Numbered from the stretch's first letter, positions 8,019 through 15,521 are shown. The stretch is 20,795 nucleotides of DNA from an uncultured Clostridia bacterium (GCA_910579745.1 CAJTVH010000052.1:1-20795), one strand, 5' to 3'. Notes: a model not told the origin generated them from the sequence alone. A program made the numbers and translations.

Positions 8019-8083
8019 GAGATTTTTGGCATTGGGGAAGTCGCCGTTAGATTTAAACGGCGACAATGAATACATAAAATCTC
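8019..8083. other. Nested stem-loop, candidate structured RNA
   Basis: The outer stem GAGATTTT (8019-8026) pairs with AAAATCTC (8076-8083). Separated by an internal loop, the inner stem GTCGCCGTT (8040-8048) pairs with AACGGCGAC (8056-8064) around a 7-base loop. The GC-rich inner stem stands out in AT-rich non-coding DNA. No known riboswitch or small RNA is recognised. Confidence 0.35.
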
Positions 8084-8116
8084 GTAAGCATGGCAAATAA
8101 TTAGAAATACTCTCAT

Positions 8117-8256
8117 AAAGTATACTTTGTAATAGAGGAAAATTTGGTTATTTTTTAACGATTTTTTTGTATACTTTTATCAAATAAAATGATATAATGA
8201 GAATGTAAGTTTAGTAGATATGTTTAGCATAAATATTCTCTTACAAAGTATACTTT
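8117..8256. repeat. Inverted pair of TTACAAAGTATACTTT motifs around a TATAAT box
   Basis: AAAGTATACTTTGTAA at 8117-8132 is the exact reverse complement of TTACAAAGTATACTTT at 8241-8256. Each contains the 12-bp palindrome AAAGTATACTTT, and a half-like GTATACTTTT lies at 8169-8178. TATAAT at 8193-8198 sits between the copies. The arms remain partly similar further inward, so this may be a second small mobile element. Alternatively the palindromes are operators for an unknown regulator. No gene follows. Confidence 0.5.
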
Positions 8257-8372
8257 TTAGAAGTTTTTGACTAATAATGCTAAAAAAAGAGCGTTTTATA
8301 TATATAAATAAATATATTTGTTATTTTTATAATTTAATGAGATTTTTTAATTATTTCTATTATTGATAACTA

Positions 8373-8434
8373 AAGAGTATCTAAAAGCTAAAATAACACT
8401 ATAGCTGATAAGTTTTTCAAGTTTGTTGACTATA
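8373..8434. repeat. Degenerate end of a further MITE copy
   Basis: AAGAGTATCTAAAAGCTAAAATA at the left resembles the MITE terminus GAGTATCTGAAAACTAAAATA with two changes, and TA precedes it at 8371-8372. The match is lost before copy 2 begins at about 8435. This suggests that copy 2 inserted into, or recombined with, an older copy. Confidence 0.4.
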
Positions 8435-8591
8435 GTATCTGAAAACTAAAATACGCGCGAAAAATTATAAAAAATAAAACGAAACAGAAAGGTTTTTCTG
8501 TTTAATTGAACTGTTTTCGTTTATTTTTTAATAATTTTTTGGATATTTCTCGTATATAACTGATAGTTTATGATAGTTTTCAGATATGCCC
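8435..8591. mobile_element. Foldback MITE, copy 2 (inverted relative to copy 1)
   Basis: The reverse complement starts GGGCATATCTGAAAACTATCATAA and follows copy 1 nearly base for base to its other end at GTATCTGAAAACTA (8435). TA follows at 8592-8593. The left boundary is less certain because the five bases expected outside TATCTG are not conserved. Copies 1 and 2 point toward each other across ~710 bp of non-coding DNA. Confidence 0.75.
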
Positions 8592-8618
8592 TAGTTAATT
8601 TGTGACAATCAAAAAAAC

Positions 8619-8661
8619 ACTCGAATTTGTCATGTATATTTTTAATTTGACAAATTCGAGT
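8619..8661 (-). terminator. Terminator of the SLH protein gene
   Basis: ACTCGAATTTGTCA (8619-8632) pairs perfectly over 14 bp with TGACAAATTCGAGT (8648-8661). Read on the minus strand the stem is followed by a T run (complement of 8611-8617), and it lies ~95 bases beyond the stop of the minus-strand gene. A T-rich tail on the plus side could allow termination in both directions. Confidence 0.85.
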
Positions 8662-8756
8662 ATTTTATTTTTAATAAAACAGATTTATCGTTTTACAGTG
8701 ATTTAATATAATTAAGGAAAGCAAGAAACATTATATTAAAAATTTTTTAAATTGTT

Positions 8757-11159
8757 TTAAGATGAGCGAGAGGATAAGTTTGCCGCTTCTATTACACTTT
8801 CATAGAACCAATCAGTTGGTTTTATATCATTAAAAGCGTTTGACACAATTTGTCCTGAGGATGACGAGTTTCTTCCAAGAACCGCGTTTAAAAATACAGT
8901 TGTTTCAGCTCTTGTAATATTAGCGTTAGGTCTAAAAGTCCCGTCGGCGTAACCTTTTATAAAGCCAAAGGAGTTTATAGCGGATATAGCGTTTGATGCC
9001 CACATTCCCGCTGTGTCGCTGAAATAATTCGTATATTGGCCGTTTATATCCAGCGCCTTAGCTACCAAAGCCACAAGCTCGGCTCTTGTGATGTTAGCGT
9101 TAGGTTTAAAAGTTCCGTCGGCGTAACCGTCTATGATTCCATGTTCTGAAAGAAAGCTTACATAATTTCCATACCAATCGGAAGAGTTTACGTCGCTGAA
9201 TTTTGACGTATAATTTTTATTTTCCATTTTGGTTACGAGAATTTTTGACAAGATAACGGAAGCCTCAGCTCTTGTAAGATAATTTGACGGTCTGAAAGAC
9301 CCGTCGGTATATCCTTGAATATACGCTATTTTATCTTTTGTGTTAAATACGGAACTTACATCGATTTTATTTGTTGTATTGTCATTTGTTGTATTATTAT
9401 TTTTGTTTGACGATTTATTTTTTGAGTTATCGGAAACATCTTTATTATCGTCTGAATCGGTATTTTCGTTATTATAAAATCTTTTCTTGGTTTTTTCCTC
9501 ATCTATTTTTTCAAATTTGACGTGAATTCTATGACTTTCGGTTACGCTTGTGAAAGTATATTTTCTCTTGGTTTCTCCTCCGTCATATTTTTCACCGTCT
9601 ACTATTATTTCTGAAATTCTATAGCCAGGATCCGCTTTAATTGTATACGTTATGTTTTCATACTCGTAAAGTTCGCTTCTTCCCTCAGGGGTGATTTTCC
9701 CTCCCTCTGACGCCGACGCCCTTATTGAGTATCTTATTGTCGGTGTAGGCGAGGAGTTAAAAGGTTTTTTTACATTTAACTCCATATCAAACTCAAATGG
9801 CTGATAATTTTTATTATTTGGCGTGAAAACGATAGCTACGGTGTAATTTCCATATTCGGGGAATATGGTAGTTTCGTCTTTCCACCAAAGGGTTCCATCA
9901 AGCTCTTCCTCAACCCCATCTTCATTAATTACCACAAATTTTCCGCCGAAAACGCTTGAGTATTTTAAGGCTTTATTTTTAGCTACCCAAGAAGTGGTAG
10001 GCATTTTCTTTATTTGGATAAGAGAACCTGAAATCTCAAAAGTGATTTTCGCCGTTGTTTTTGAGCCGGAGTTTTTATCCGTTACAATAACGTTTATCTC
10101 AAAATTTCCGGCTTCCCCGAAGTTTCCTGAAATTATTCCGTTGTCTTCAAGGATTAAACCTTTTGGAAGAGTTTCATTTTCACTAAGGGAAAACGTATAT
10201 TCTCCCGTTCCGTTTTCAGCTATAATTGAGTTTTCAGGAACAGCCTCGTTTAACGAGCCTTTTATAATTTGTTCTTTTGCCGTGATTTCATTAGCTGTCC
10301 ATAAAGCGAAAACGGTAAATCCATTTTCGGTCATGACATCGCTGTCTGAAAGATTTGATAAATCCTCTTTTCCCCAACCGGAGAAAGAATAACCGTCTTT
10401 TTTGGGTTTGTCGGCTGGTAAATAATCTGAGATTTTAGCGTTTAACGGAATGTTTACAGAGGCTATTTTCTCATTTGTGCCCGTATTGAAGTTTAAAGTT
10501 CCATGGGTGTTTTCCCATTTGGCGTACAAGGTTTTATTACCGGAGTCTTCTGAGGAAATACCGGCAACAGGGAGAGTAAAGCCGGCGTCGTAATACCATC
10601 CCTTGAAAACGGCATAATCTTTAGTTGGAGACGCGAATTCTGGTACGCCGGTTTTGTAAATATAGTTATAAGGATTAGACGGAGAATTTGTTCCGCCGTT
10701 TAACTCATAATTTAAAGAATACTCATAGTCCCAGTTTATTCCAAGGTATATGGTGGCGTTAGTTATTTCTTTTGTTTCGGAATTTACGTTTGAGACATTT
10801 AAGTTCATCATATTAAAATATGAGTTTATAGGACTTGATTTATCTACCGCGTGATATGATGAGTCGGACGCGAAAAATCCATAATTTTTTACTATAGCGT
10901 TAGACGCGCCTTTTGGTGAGTCAGGAAAAACGGACGCGAAAGTTAATCCGTTTCGGATGTTCTCAATATTTGTCGACTGCATTTTTAATTCTGATTGCTT
11001 TACGCCTCCGTTAGCGGCGAAGTTTATTATACAGTTATTTGAGAAAGTATAGTCCTCGCTGTTGTAAATAAATCCAAAAGCTGTTTGTGTAAACAATGAA
11101 GATAACAATGAAATAATCAATACTATGCTTAATATCGGCAGTTTTCTTTTTTTAGTCAT
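8757..11159 (-). CDS. Secreted S-layer-homology (SLH) surface protein with InlB-type repeats (800 aa)
   Basis: Residues 1-29 form a signal peptide: basic TKKRK, hydrophobic core, then TAFG. Residues ~148-216 and ~220-288 are two InlB B-type (Listeria-Bacteroides) repeats, shown by FKGWYYDA...LYAKW and FSGWG...FALW. Residues ~310-377 look like a putative-Ig (He_PIG-like) fold (LPKGLILEDNGIISGNFGEAG). Residues ~478-550 form a GGKITPEG...YTIKADPGYRISEIIVDG repeat. A low-complexity Asn/Asp/Lys linker (~551-600) leads to SLH modules at ~608-642, 654-703 and 713-763, each with GY-DG-F-P and LTRAE or ITRAE, plus a half module at the end. SLH modules bind pyruvylated wall polymers, so the protein is displayed on the surface, perhaps as adhesin or S-layer component. 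SD AAGGAGGG fixes the start. The gene appears monocistronic. Confidence 0.92.
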   Translation of the reverse strand: MTKKRKLPILSIVLIISLLSSLFTQTAFGFIYNSEDYTFSNNCIINFAANGGVKQSELKMQSTNIENIRNGLTFASVFPDSPKGASNAIVKNYGFFASDSSYHAVDKSSPINSYFNMMNLNVSNVNSETKEITNATIYLGINWDYEYSLNYELNGGTNSPSNPYNYIYKTGVPEFASPTKDYAVFKGWYYDAGFTLPVAGISSEDSGNKTLYAKWENTHGTLNFNTGTNEKIASVNIPLNAKISDYLPADKPKKDGYSFSGWGKEDLSNLSDSDVMTENGFTVFALWTANEITAKEQIIKGSLNEAVPENSIIAENGTGEYTFSLSENETLPKGLILEDNGIISGNFGEAGNFEINVIVTDKNSGSKTTAKITFEISGSLIQIKKMPTTSWVAKNKALKYSSVFGGKFVVINEDGVEEELDGTLWWKDETTIFPEYGNYTVAIVFTPNNKNYQPFEFDMELNVKKPFNSSPTPTIRYSIRASASEGGKITPEGRSELYEYENITYTIKADPGYRISEIIVDGEKYDGGETKRKYTFTSVTESHRIHVKFEKIDEEKTKKRFYNNENTDSDDNKDVSDNSKNKSSNKNNNTTNDNTTNKIDVSSVFNTKDKIAYIQGYTDGSFRPSNYLTRAEASVILSKILVTKMENKNYTSKFSDVNSSDWYGNYVSFLSEHGIIDGYADGTFKPNANITRAELVALVAKALDINGQYTNYFSDTAGMWASNAISAINSFGFIKGYADGTFRPNANITRAETTVFLNAVLGRNSSSSGQIVSNAFNDIKPTDWFYESVIEAANLSSRSS

Positions 11160-11301
11160 AATTATCCCTCCTTAAAAATTTATTTTGTTTATGGGTTAAA
11201 TAATTTTAACAAACAATAAATATGAACATTTTATTGAATTAATGAATTTTTTGTAAAAATTTCATTAATTAACCCCTTATAACTTATGTATTTACTATTA
11301 A

Positions 11302-11330
11302 ATTCTACCATACTGTAAATCAAATTTCAA
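11302..11330 (-). promoter_or_regulatory. Promoter of the SLH protein gene
   Basis: On the minus strand TTGAAA (complement of 11325-11330) is followed after 17 bases by TAGAAT (complement of 11302-11307). This predicts a leader of ~135 bases. That leader contains a 9-bp inverted repeat, ATTAATGAA/TTCATTAAT, at 11238-11246 and 11271-11279. Confidence 0.55.
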
Positions 11331-11543
11331 TAAAAGATGGTTAGTTTTAATTTTTTTTTAATATATTAGCAACAAAAGAAATATTACTGAAATAATAGAT
11401 TATCTATAAATATTTTTAATTTTGTGGCGTTTTGCGGGAATTTTAACTAGAAACAATAAAAGAATTTCTTTATATATCAAGTTTATTAGAGTATGTATAT
11501 CCAATATTTTGTTGTTTCGCTGTAATTTATTCAAAAAAATATC

Positions 11544-11572
11544 TTGAAAAAAAACGTGAATTTGTTTATTAT
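11544..11572 (+). promoter_or_regulatory. Promoter of the DUF402-radC operon
   Basis: TTGAAA at 11544-11549 is followed after exactly 17 bases by TATTAT at 11567-11572, ~75 bases before the chosen ATG at 11647. Transcription would begin near 11580, which argues against translation starting at the GTG at 11581. Confidence 0.6.
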
Positions 11573-11646
11573 ATATAAGTGTGGAATTATTAAAGAAGAG
11601 TTTTATTGTTTTCCGTAATTTAATTTATTTTGAAGGAAGAGTCAAA

Positions 11647-12129
11647 ATGGTTGAAAAAAATATGCCTAAAATGTATAGAAGGCGGTTTATACCCGATGAA
11701 AAGGTGTTTTTAAAAGATGATGTGATTATTGAGATAAACGACGACGTAATAATCACAAAATGGGAAGTTCTGAAAAAAAGAAAAGATTTTTCTCACGGCG
11801 CTTCCTGTTATTTTTTGAGGGAAAATATAAAGGTCAGCAAGTTTATTGACGATAATGAGAATATTTTATATTGGTACTGCGACATAATAGACTGGGAATA
11901 TAGCGAAGAGGACAACTCTTATGTATTTAACGACCTTCTTATTGACGTTATCGTATATGAAAATGGTTTTGTTAAAGTTGTCGATATAGGGGAGATTTCA
12001 ACAGCTCTTGAAAAAGGGCTTATTGACGGCGAGCTCGCGAAAAAGGCCCTTAACACGGCGGATGATTTACTTAATGATATTTACAGCGGTAAATTTGATT
12101 TATATAAAAAATATATCTCAGATATTTAA
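11647..12129 (+). CDS. DUF402 domain protein, possible nucleoside di-/triphosphatase (160 aa)
   Basis: Residues ~60-147 fit DUF402: YWYCDIIDWEY, then YVFNDLLIDVIVYENGFVKVVDIGEI, with the acidic residues that bind divalent metal in the family (D79, D96, D100, D113). The tail LEKGLIDGELAKKALNTADDLL is the typical C-terminal helix pair. Characterised relatives include staphylococcal Ntdp, which hydrolyses nucleoside tri- and diphosphates, and FomD of fosfomycin synthesis; a housekeeping nucleotide phosphatase is the safer guess. The ATG at 11647 has GGAAGAG about seven bases upstream; the GTG at 11581 lies at the predicted transcription start and is rejected. radC follows after 12 bases, so they are co-transcribed. 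Confidence 0.75.
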   Translation: MVEKNMPKMYRRRFIPDEKVFLKDDVIIEINDDVIITKWEVLKKRKDFSHGASCYFLRENIKVSKFIDDNENILYWYCDIIDWEYSEEDNSYVFNDLLIDVIVYENGFVKVVDIGEISTALEKGLIDGELAKKALNTADDLLNDIYSGKFDLYKKYISDI

Positions 12130-12141
12130 GGAGCTTTTATT

Positions 12142-12879
12142 ATGGCTGATATTGAGAATAAAAAAACCGGAAAAACAACGAGCAAACCTAAAAATTTACA
12201 TTCGGGTCACAGAGAAAGAGTAAGAAAACGATTTATAAAAGAAGGTTCTTTTGACAATTTTGAATATCACCAAATACTTGAGTTTATATTATTTTATTCT
12301 ATAAAACAACAGGACACAAATGAGCTGGCTCATAAAATGCTTAATGAATACGGCTCGTTTCACGCTCTTATGGACGCGAGCCCAGAGGACATTATGAAAA
12401 GATGCAAGGTCTCAGAGGTTACAGCGGTTTTGATTACTATGTTTCCGCCAATTATTAAGAAGTATTTACAGAGCAAATGGACAAGAAATGAAATTATTGA
12501 TTCTCCGAAACTTGCTTATAAATATTTTGAGTCTCTCCTTATGGGAAGAGGAACCGAGAGTTTTTATATGCTTTGTTTAGACTCTAATAAACGGCTTATA
12601 AGAGATATTAATATAAGCGAAGGCAATGTGAGGCAGTCTTACGTATACGTGGATAAGCTTGTCGAACAGGCGCTTTTGTATCAAGCTTCTTTTGTGATAA
12701 TCGGACATAATCACCCAGCGGGGACCGGAAAACCTTCCGCTCCCGATGTGTCCGCCACAAATTCGGTAAAAACCGCTCTTGAGATGGTTGGTATAGTTTT
12801 ACTTGACCATATTATTGTCTATGACGATAAATATTTCAGTTTTGCTGAAAAGGAATTATGTAACTTGAAATATTACTGA
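12142..12879 (+). CDS. radC: RadC family JAB/MPN-domain protein (245 aa)
   Basis: The N-terminal half (~20-105) is the helix-hairpin-helix-like RadC segment (GHRERVRKRF, YHQILEFILFYSI, TNELAHKML). Residues ~125-240 are the JAMM metalloprotease-like fold with HNHPAGTGKPSAPD, placing His189, His191 and Asp202 in the metal site, and Glu139 in the ESFYMLCLD strand as the usual acidic residue. The C-terminal block LLDHIIVYDD is typical. Despite the name, RadC proteins have no established DNA-repair role; their activity is unknown. Gly-rich spacing in the HxH loop is normal. AAGGAGC precedes the ATG, and the gene is the second of a two-gene operon with DUF402. Confidence 0.9.
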   Translation: MADIENKKTGKTTSKPKNLHSGHRERVRKRFIKEGSFDNFEYHQILEFILFYSIKQQDTNELAHKMLNEYGSFHALMDASPEDIMKRCKVSEVTAVLITMFPPIIKKYLQSKWTRNEIIDSPKLAYKYFESLLMGRGTESFYMLCLDSNKRLIRDINISEGNVRQSYVYVDKLVEQALLYQASFVIIGHNHPAGTGKPSAPDVSATNSVKTALEMVGIVLLDHIIVYDDKYFSFAEKELCNLKYY

Positions 12880-13115
12880 AATATCAGGTTGTCAAAAGAG
12901 CTAATTCAGCGTAAATCTGTAAAAAAGCGCTGCGGATTTGAGTCTGTCAGCTGTAATTTATTTTCCTATGAAGAAGTCTGATTTTTAAGGACTTTGTTCG
13001 TCGGGATGAGGTTTTAGCCTCTTGTTTAGACCCGTCGAGAATAAGTTTTTGATAAAAGGGTGTTGATTTTTTTTGACACTCTGATATATTTATTATTTTT
13101 TGGAGGTTTTTAAAT
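12880..13115 (+). promoter_or_regulatory. Leader or intergenic region of glyS with several hairpins
   Basis: Hairpins include AAGTC/GACTT around 12974-12995, a GAGG/CCTC stem nested in CGGG/CCCG around 13014-13054, and AGGGTGT/ACACTCT at 13057-13063 and 13076-13082 with a T-filled loop. The diagnostic T-box sequence (AGGGTGGNACCGCG) is absent. Whether these are terminators for radC or a regulatory leader cannot be decided. GGAGG lies eight bases before the glyS ATG. Confidence 0.35.
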
Positions 13116-14498
13116 ATGGAAAAAAGTATGGATAAAGTTGTGGCTCTCGCTAAAGCGAGAGGTTTTGTTTACCCCGGCTCGGAAATTTATGGCGGACTCG
13201 CTAATACTTGGGATTACGGACCTTTGGGAGTTGAGCTTAAAAATAACGTGAAAAAGGCGTGGTGGAAAAAATTTGTTCAGGAAAGCCCCTATAATACGGG
13301 CGTTGACTGCGCTATTTTAATGAATCCTCAGGTTTGGGTCGCTTCGGGACATGTAGGGGGATTTAACGACCCGCTTATGGATTGTAAACAATGTCATGAG
13401 CGTTTTAGGGCGGATAAGATAATAGAGGATTATTTAAAAGAAAAAAATATTAATGAAACGCCCGACGGGTGGTCAAATGAGAAAATGAAAAACTATATTG
13501 ATGAAAACAAAATTCCTTGTCCAAGCTGCGCAAGCACTGATTTTACGGATATAAGGCAGTTTAATCTTATGTTCAAAACTCATGCCGGCGTTACGGAAGA
13601 CAGTAAAAATGTCGTTTATCTTCGTCCGGAAACGGCTCAGGGTATTTTTGTGAATTTTAAAAACGTCCAGAGGACAAGCCGTAAAAAGATTCCTTTCGGA
13701 ATATGCCAGGTGGGCAAGTCTTTCAGAAACGAGATTACTCCCGGTAACTTTACTTTTAGGACAAGGGAATTTGAGCAAATGGAACTTGAGTTTTTCTGTA
13801 AACCCGGAACGGAAATAGAATGGTTTGAGTACTGGAAAAAATATTGCGTTGATTTTCTTAAAAGTCTCAATATTAAAGAAGAGAATATTGTTATGAGAGA
13901 CCATGAGAAAGAAGAACTAGCTCATTACAGCAACGCCACCACGGATATTGAGTATATGTTTCCTTTTGGAAAAGGTGAGCTTTGGGGAATCGCGTCGAGA
14001 ACAGACTATGACCTTAAAAAACATTCGGAGCACTCTGGAGAGGCCCTTGACTATTTTGACCAGACCACAGGAGAGAAGTACATTCCTTATTGTGTAGAGC
14101 CTTCTTTGGGAGCCGACAGAGTTACCCTCGCTTTCCTTTGCGAGGCGTATGACGAGGAGGAGCTTGAGGGCGGGGATATAAGAACAGTTCTGCGTTTTCA
14201 TCCGGCGCTCGCTCCTGTTAAGGCGGCTGTGCTTCCTCTTTCCAAAAAGCTTACGGACGACGCTATGAAAATTTATGAGGATCTCTCAAAATATTTTTAC
14301 TGTGATTTTGACGACGCCTCAAGTATTGGAAAGAGATACAGACGTCAGGATGAGATAGGCACGCCTTTCTGTATTACTTATGATTTTGACTCTAAAGACG
14401 ATAACGCCGTTACTGTTCGAGATAGGGACAGTATGGAACAGGAAAGGGTAAAAATATCCGAGCTTAAAGATTATTTATCGGCGAGAATTGAGTTTTAA
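13116..14498 (+). CDS. glyS: Glycyl-tRNA synthetase, alpha2 (eukaryote-like) type
   Basis: A 460-residue class II synthetase of the homodimeric type, not the alpha2beta2 form. It begins with the ARGFVYPGSEIYGGLANTWD segment. Two CxxC pairs (C90/C93 and C135/C138) could bind zinc. Motif 2 is FRNEITPGNFTFRTREFEQME (from residue ~203), and motif 3 is PSLGADRVTLAFL. The C-terminal ~100 residues (from LAPVKAAVLPL) form the anticodon-binding domain. It charges tRNA-Gly with glycine in the cytosol. Length and all motifs are normal. The gene is 72 bases upstream of the RpiB-like gene, which has its own ribosome site; whether they share a transcript is unclear. Confidence 0.96.
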   Translation: MEKSMDKVVALAKARGFVYPGSEIYGGLANTWDYGPLGVELKNNVKKAWWKKFVQESPYNTGVDCAILMNPQVWVASGHVGGFNDPLMDCKQCHERFRADKIIEDYLKEKNINETPDGWSNEKMKNYIDENKIPCPSCASTDFTDIRQFNLMFKTHAGVTEDSKNVVYLRPETAQGIFVNFKNVQRTSRKKIPFGICQVGKSFRNEITPGNFTFRTREFEQMELEFFCKPGTEIEWFEYWKKYCVDFLKSLNIKEENIVMRDHEKEELAHYSNATTDIEYMFPFGKGELWGIASRTDYDLKKHSEHSGEALDYFDQTTGEKYIPYCVEPSLGADRVTLAFLCEAYDEEELEGGDIRTVLRFHPALAPVKAAVLPLSKKLTDDAMKIYEDLSKYFYCDFDDASSIGKRYRRQDEIGTPFCITYDFDSKDDNAVTVRDRDSMEQERVKISELKDYLSARIEF

Positions 14499-14508
14499 AA
14501 AAATATCA

Positions 14509-14535
14509 CGGCGGAGGGCTTAGGCCGGAACGCCG
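14509..14535 (+). other. GC-rich stem-loop between glyS and the RpiB-like gene
   Basis: CGGCG (14509-14513) pairs with CGCCG (14531-14535), with an inner GGC/GCC pairing around TTAG. No T tract follows, so it is not a standard terminator. It may be a processing or stability hairpin. Confidence 0.35.
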
Positions 14536-14569
14536 AGAAAAATATATTATATAAACGGAGGTAAAAAAA

Positions 14570-15208
14570 ATGAAAATAGCTTTAATTAATGAAAACAGTC
14601 AGGCGGGGAAAAATGAGCTTGTTTATAACACTTTAAAAGACGTTGTGGAGCCTATGGGTCATAAGGTTTATAACTATGGTATGTACTCAGCGGAGGACGA
14701 AGTTCAGCTTACTTATGTTAAAGCGGGACTTCTTACAGCTATTTTGATAAACTCGGGAGCCGCTGATTTTGTTGTCACAGGATGCGGTACCGGAGAGGGC
14801 GCGATGCTTGCCTGCAACTCTTTCCCTAAGGTGTTATGCGGACTTATTATTGACCCGTCAGACGCTTATATGTTTGGACAGATTAACAATGGAAACGCTA
14901 TAGCTATGCCTTTCGCCAAAGGTTTTGGCTGGGGAGCCGAGCTTAATCTTCAGTATATTTTCCAAAATCTTTTCGAGGGAGAAAGAGGGCTTGGATATCC
15001 GAGAGAGAGAGCTGTTCCTGAACAGGCGAATAAAAAAATTCTTGATGAGATTAAAGAAATTACTCATACGGATATTATGACTATTCTTAAAAAGATTGAC
15101 CAGAAATTCCTTAAAGAAACCGTAAGCGGAGCTAAATTTTCAGAGTATTTCTTTGATAATTGCCAAAATGATGAGATTGCCGGATATATTAAAGGAATTT
15201 TAAAATAA
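14570..15208 (+). CDS. RpiB/LacA/LacB family sugar-phosphate isomerase-like protein (212 aa)
   Basis: Residues 1-120 have the RpiB/LacAB fold. The core is VVTGCGTGEGAMLACNSFPKV, whose GCGTGEG (71-77) corresponds to the CGTG loop of RpiB, with Cys72 as the likely base. Substrate-site segments DPSDAYMFGQINNGNA and PFAKGFGWGAEL follow. The N-terminus reads MKIALINENSQAG rather than the GSDHAG of true RpiB, and the protein is ~60 residues longer than RpiB. Both features are shared by a distinct subfamily widely annotated only at family level. The substrate is unknown; a phosphosugar aldose-ketose isomerisation is inferred. A ribosome site CGGAGG precedes the ATG. Neighbours give no pathway clue. 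Confidence 0.8.
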   Translation: MKIALINENSQAGKNELVYNTLKDVVEPMGHKVYNYGMYSAEDEVQLTYVKAGLLTAILINSGAADFVVTGCGTGEGAMLACNSFPKVLCGLIIDPSDAYMFGQINNGNAIAMPFAKGFGWGAELNLQYIFQNLFEGERGLGYPRERAVPEQANKKILDEIKEITHTDIMTILKKIDQKFLKETVSGAKFSEYFFDNCQNDEIAGYIKGILK

Positions 15209-15517
15209 AGTATATAACTAACTTATTTGACAACCCATAGCGAACCAATAAATAATAAATAGGTTTTGGAAAAACTGACACATTAAGGATTGATTTTGTT
15301 GATTTGCGCTAAAAGTTTTGCCAATTGCCGTAAACAATGATGACTTATAAAAGATTTTTTGTTAGAGCGTATCTGATAGCTTATGATAGTTTTCAGATAC
15401 GCGCTAGATGATGTGTGATTTTTAAGGTGATTTTTGGAAAGCGTTTAAAAAAAATCAGGTTCATTATTAAAAGAGTGTAAAATAAATGACAGAGGTTTGA
15501 CAACCCTGTCATTTATT
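15209..15517. other. Intergenic region with a MITE remnant and terminator
   Basis: No gene is visible between the RpiB-like gene and the convergent exchanger gene. The region holds the 41-bp MITE derivative at 15364-15404 and most of the terminator hairpin at 15477-15521. No clear terminator directly follows the stop at 15208. Confidence 0.7.
15364..15404. mobile_element. Internally deleted MITE derivative (41 bp)
   Basis: GAGCGTATCTGA at the left and TCAGATACGCGC at the right form the same terminal inverted repeats as the 161-bp element, and TA lies on both sides (15362-15363 and 15405-15406). The middle, read in reverse as AAAACTATCATAAGCTATC, is identical to the region next to the left end of copy 1. 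It is an end-to-end deletion product of the family, here folding as a single hairpin. Confidence 0.7.
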
Positions 15518-15521
15518 TTAC
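15477..15521 (-). terminator. Terminator overlapping the stop of the exchanger gene
   Basis: GTAAAATAAATGACAG (15477-15492) pairs perfectly with CTGTCATTTATTTTAC (15506-15521). Inside it GGTT/AACC adds pairs around a TGAC loop. The minus-strand gene's TAA (15518-15520) lies within the stem. The AT-rich lower stem gives U-rich ends on either strand, so it may also end plus-strand transcription. Confidence 0.75.

Larger units (their letters stand above)
7540..8756. other. 1.2-kb gene-free region with inverted MITEs and hairpins
   Basis: No open frame here looks like a gene. The region contains two inverted copies of a ~160-bp foldback element (7561-7721 and about 8435-8591) and a fragment of a third at 8373. 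It also holds a very stable 22-bp hairpin (7932-7976), a nested stem structure (8019-8083), an inverted pair of a 16-base palindromic motif around a TATAAT box (8117-8256), and the terminator of the SLH gene (8619-8661). It separates the plus-strand trhP from the minus-strand SLH gene. Confidence 0.8.
11160..11646. other. Divergent intergenic region
   Basis: 487 bases separate the minus-strand SLH gene from the plus-strand DUF402 gene. It holds one promoter for each direction (11302-11330 minus, 11544-11572 plus) and a 9-bp dyad in the SLH leader. No gene is seen in it. A GTG-initiated extension of the DUF402 frame from 11581 is not favoured. Confidence 0.7.

Noticed and set aside
7540..8756. 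CRISPR array
   Set aside because: Repeats are few, long, inverted and palindromic, with no regular direct-repeat and spacer pattern.
9865..10392. Plus-strand open frame of 175 codons inside the SLH gene
   Set aside because: It is the antisense shadow of a well-supported 800-residue protein and has no recognisable motif.
12880..13115. T-box riboswitch before glyS
   Set aside because: The conserved T-box bulge sequence and antiterminator are not present.
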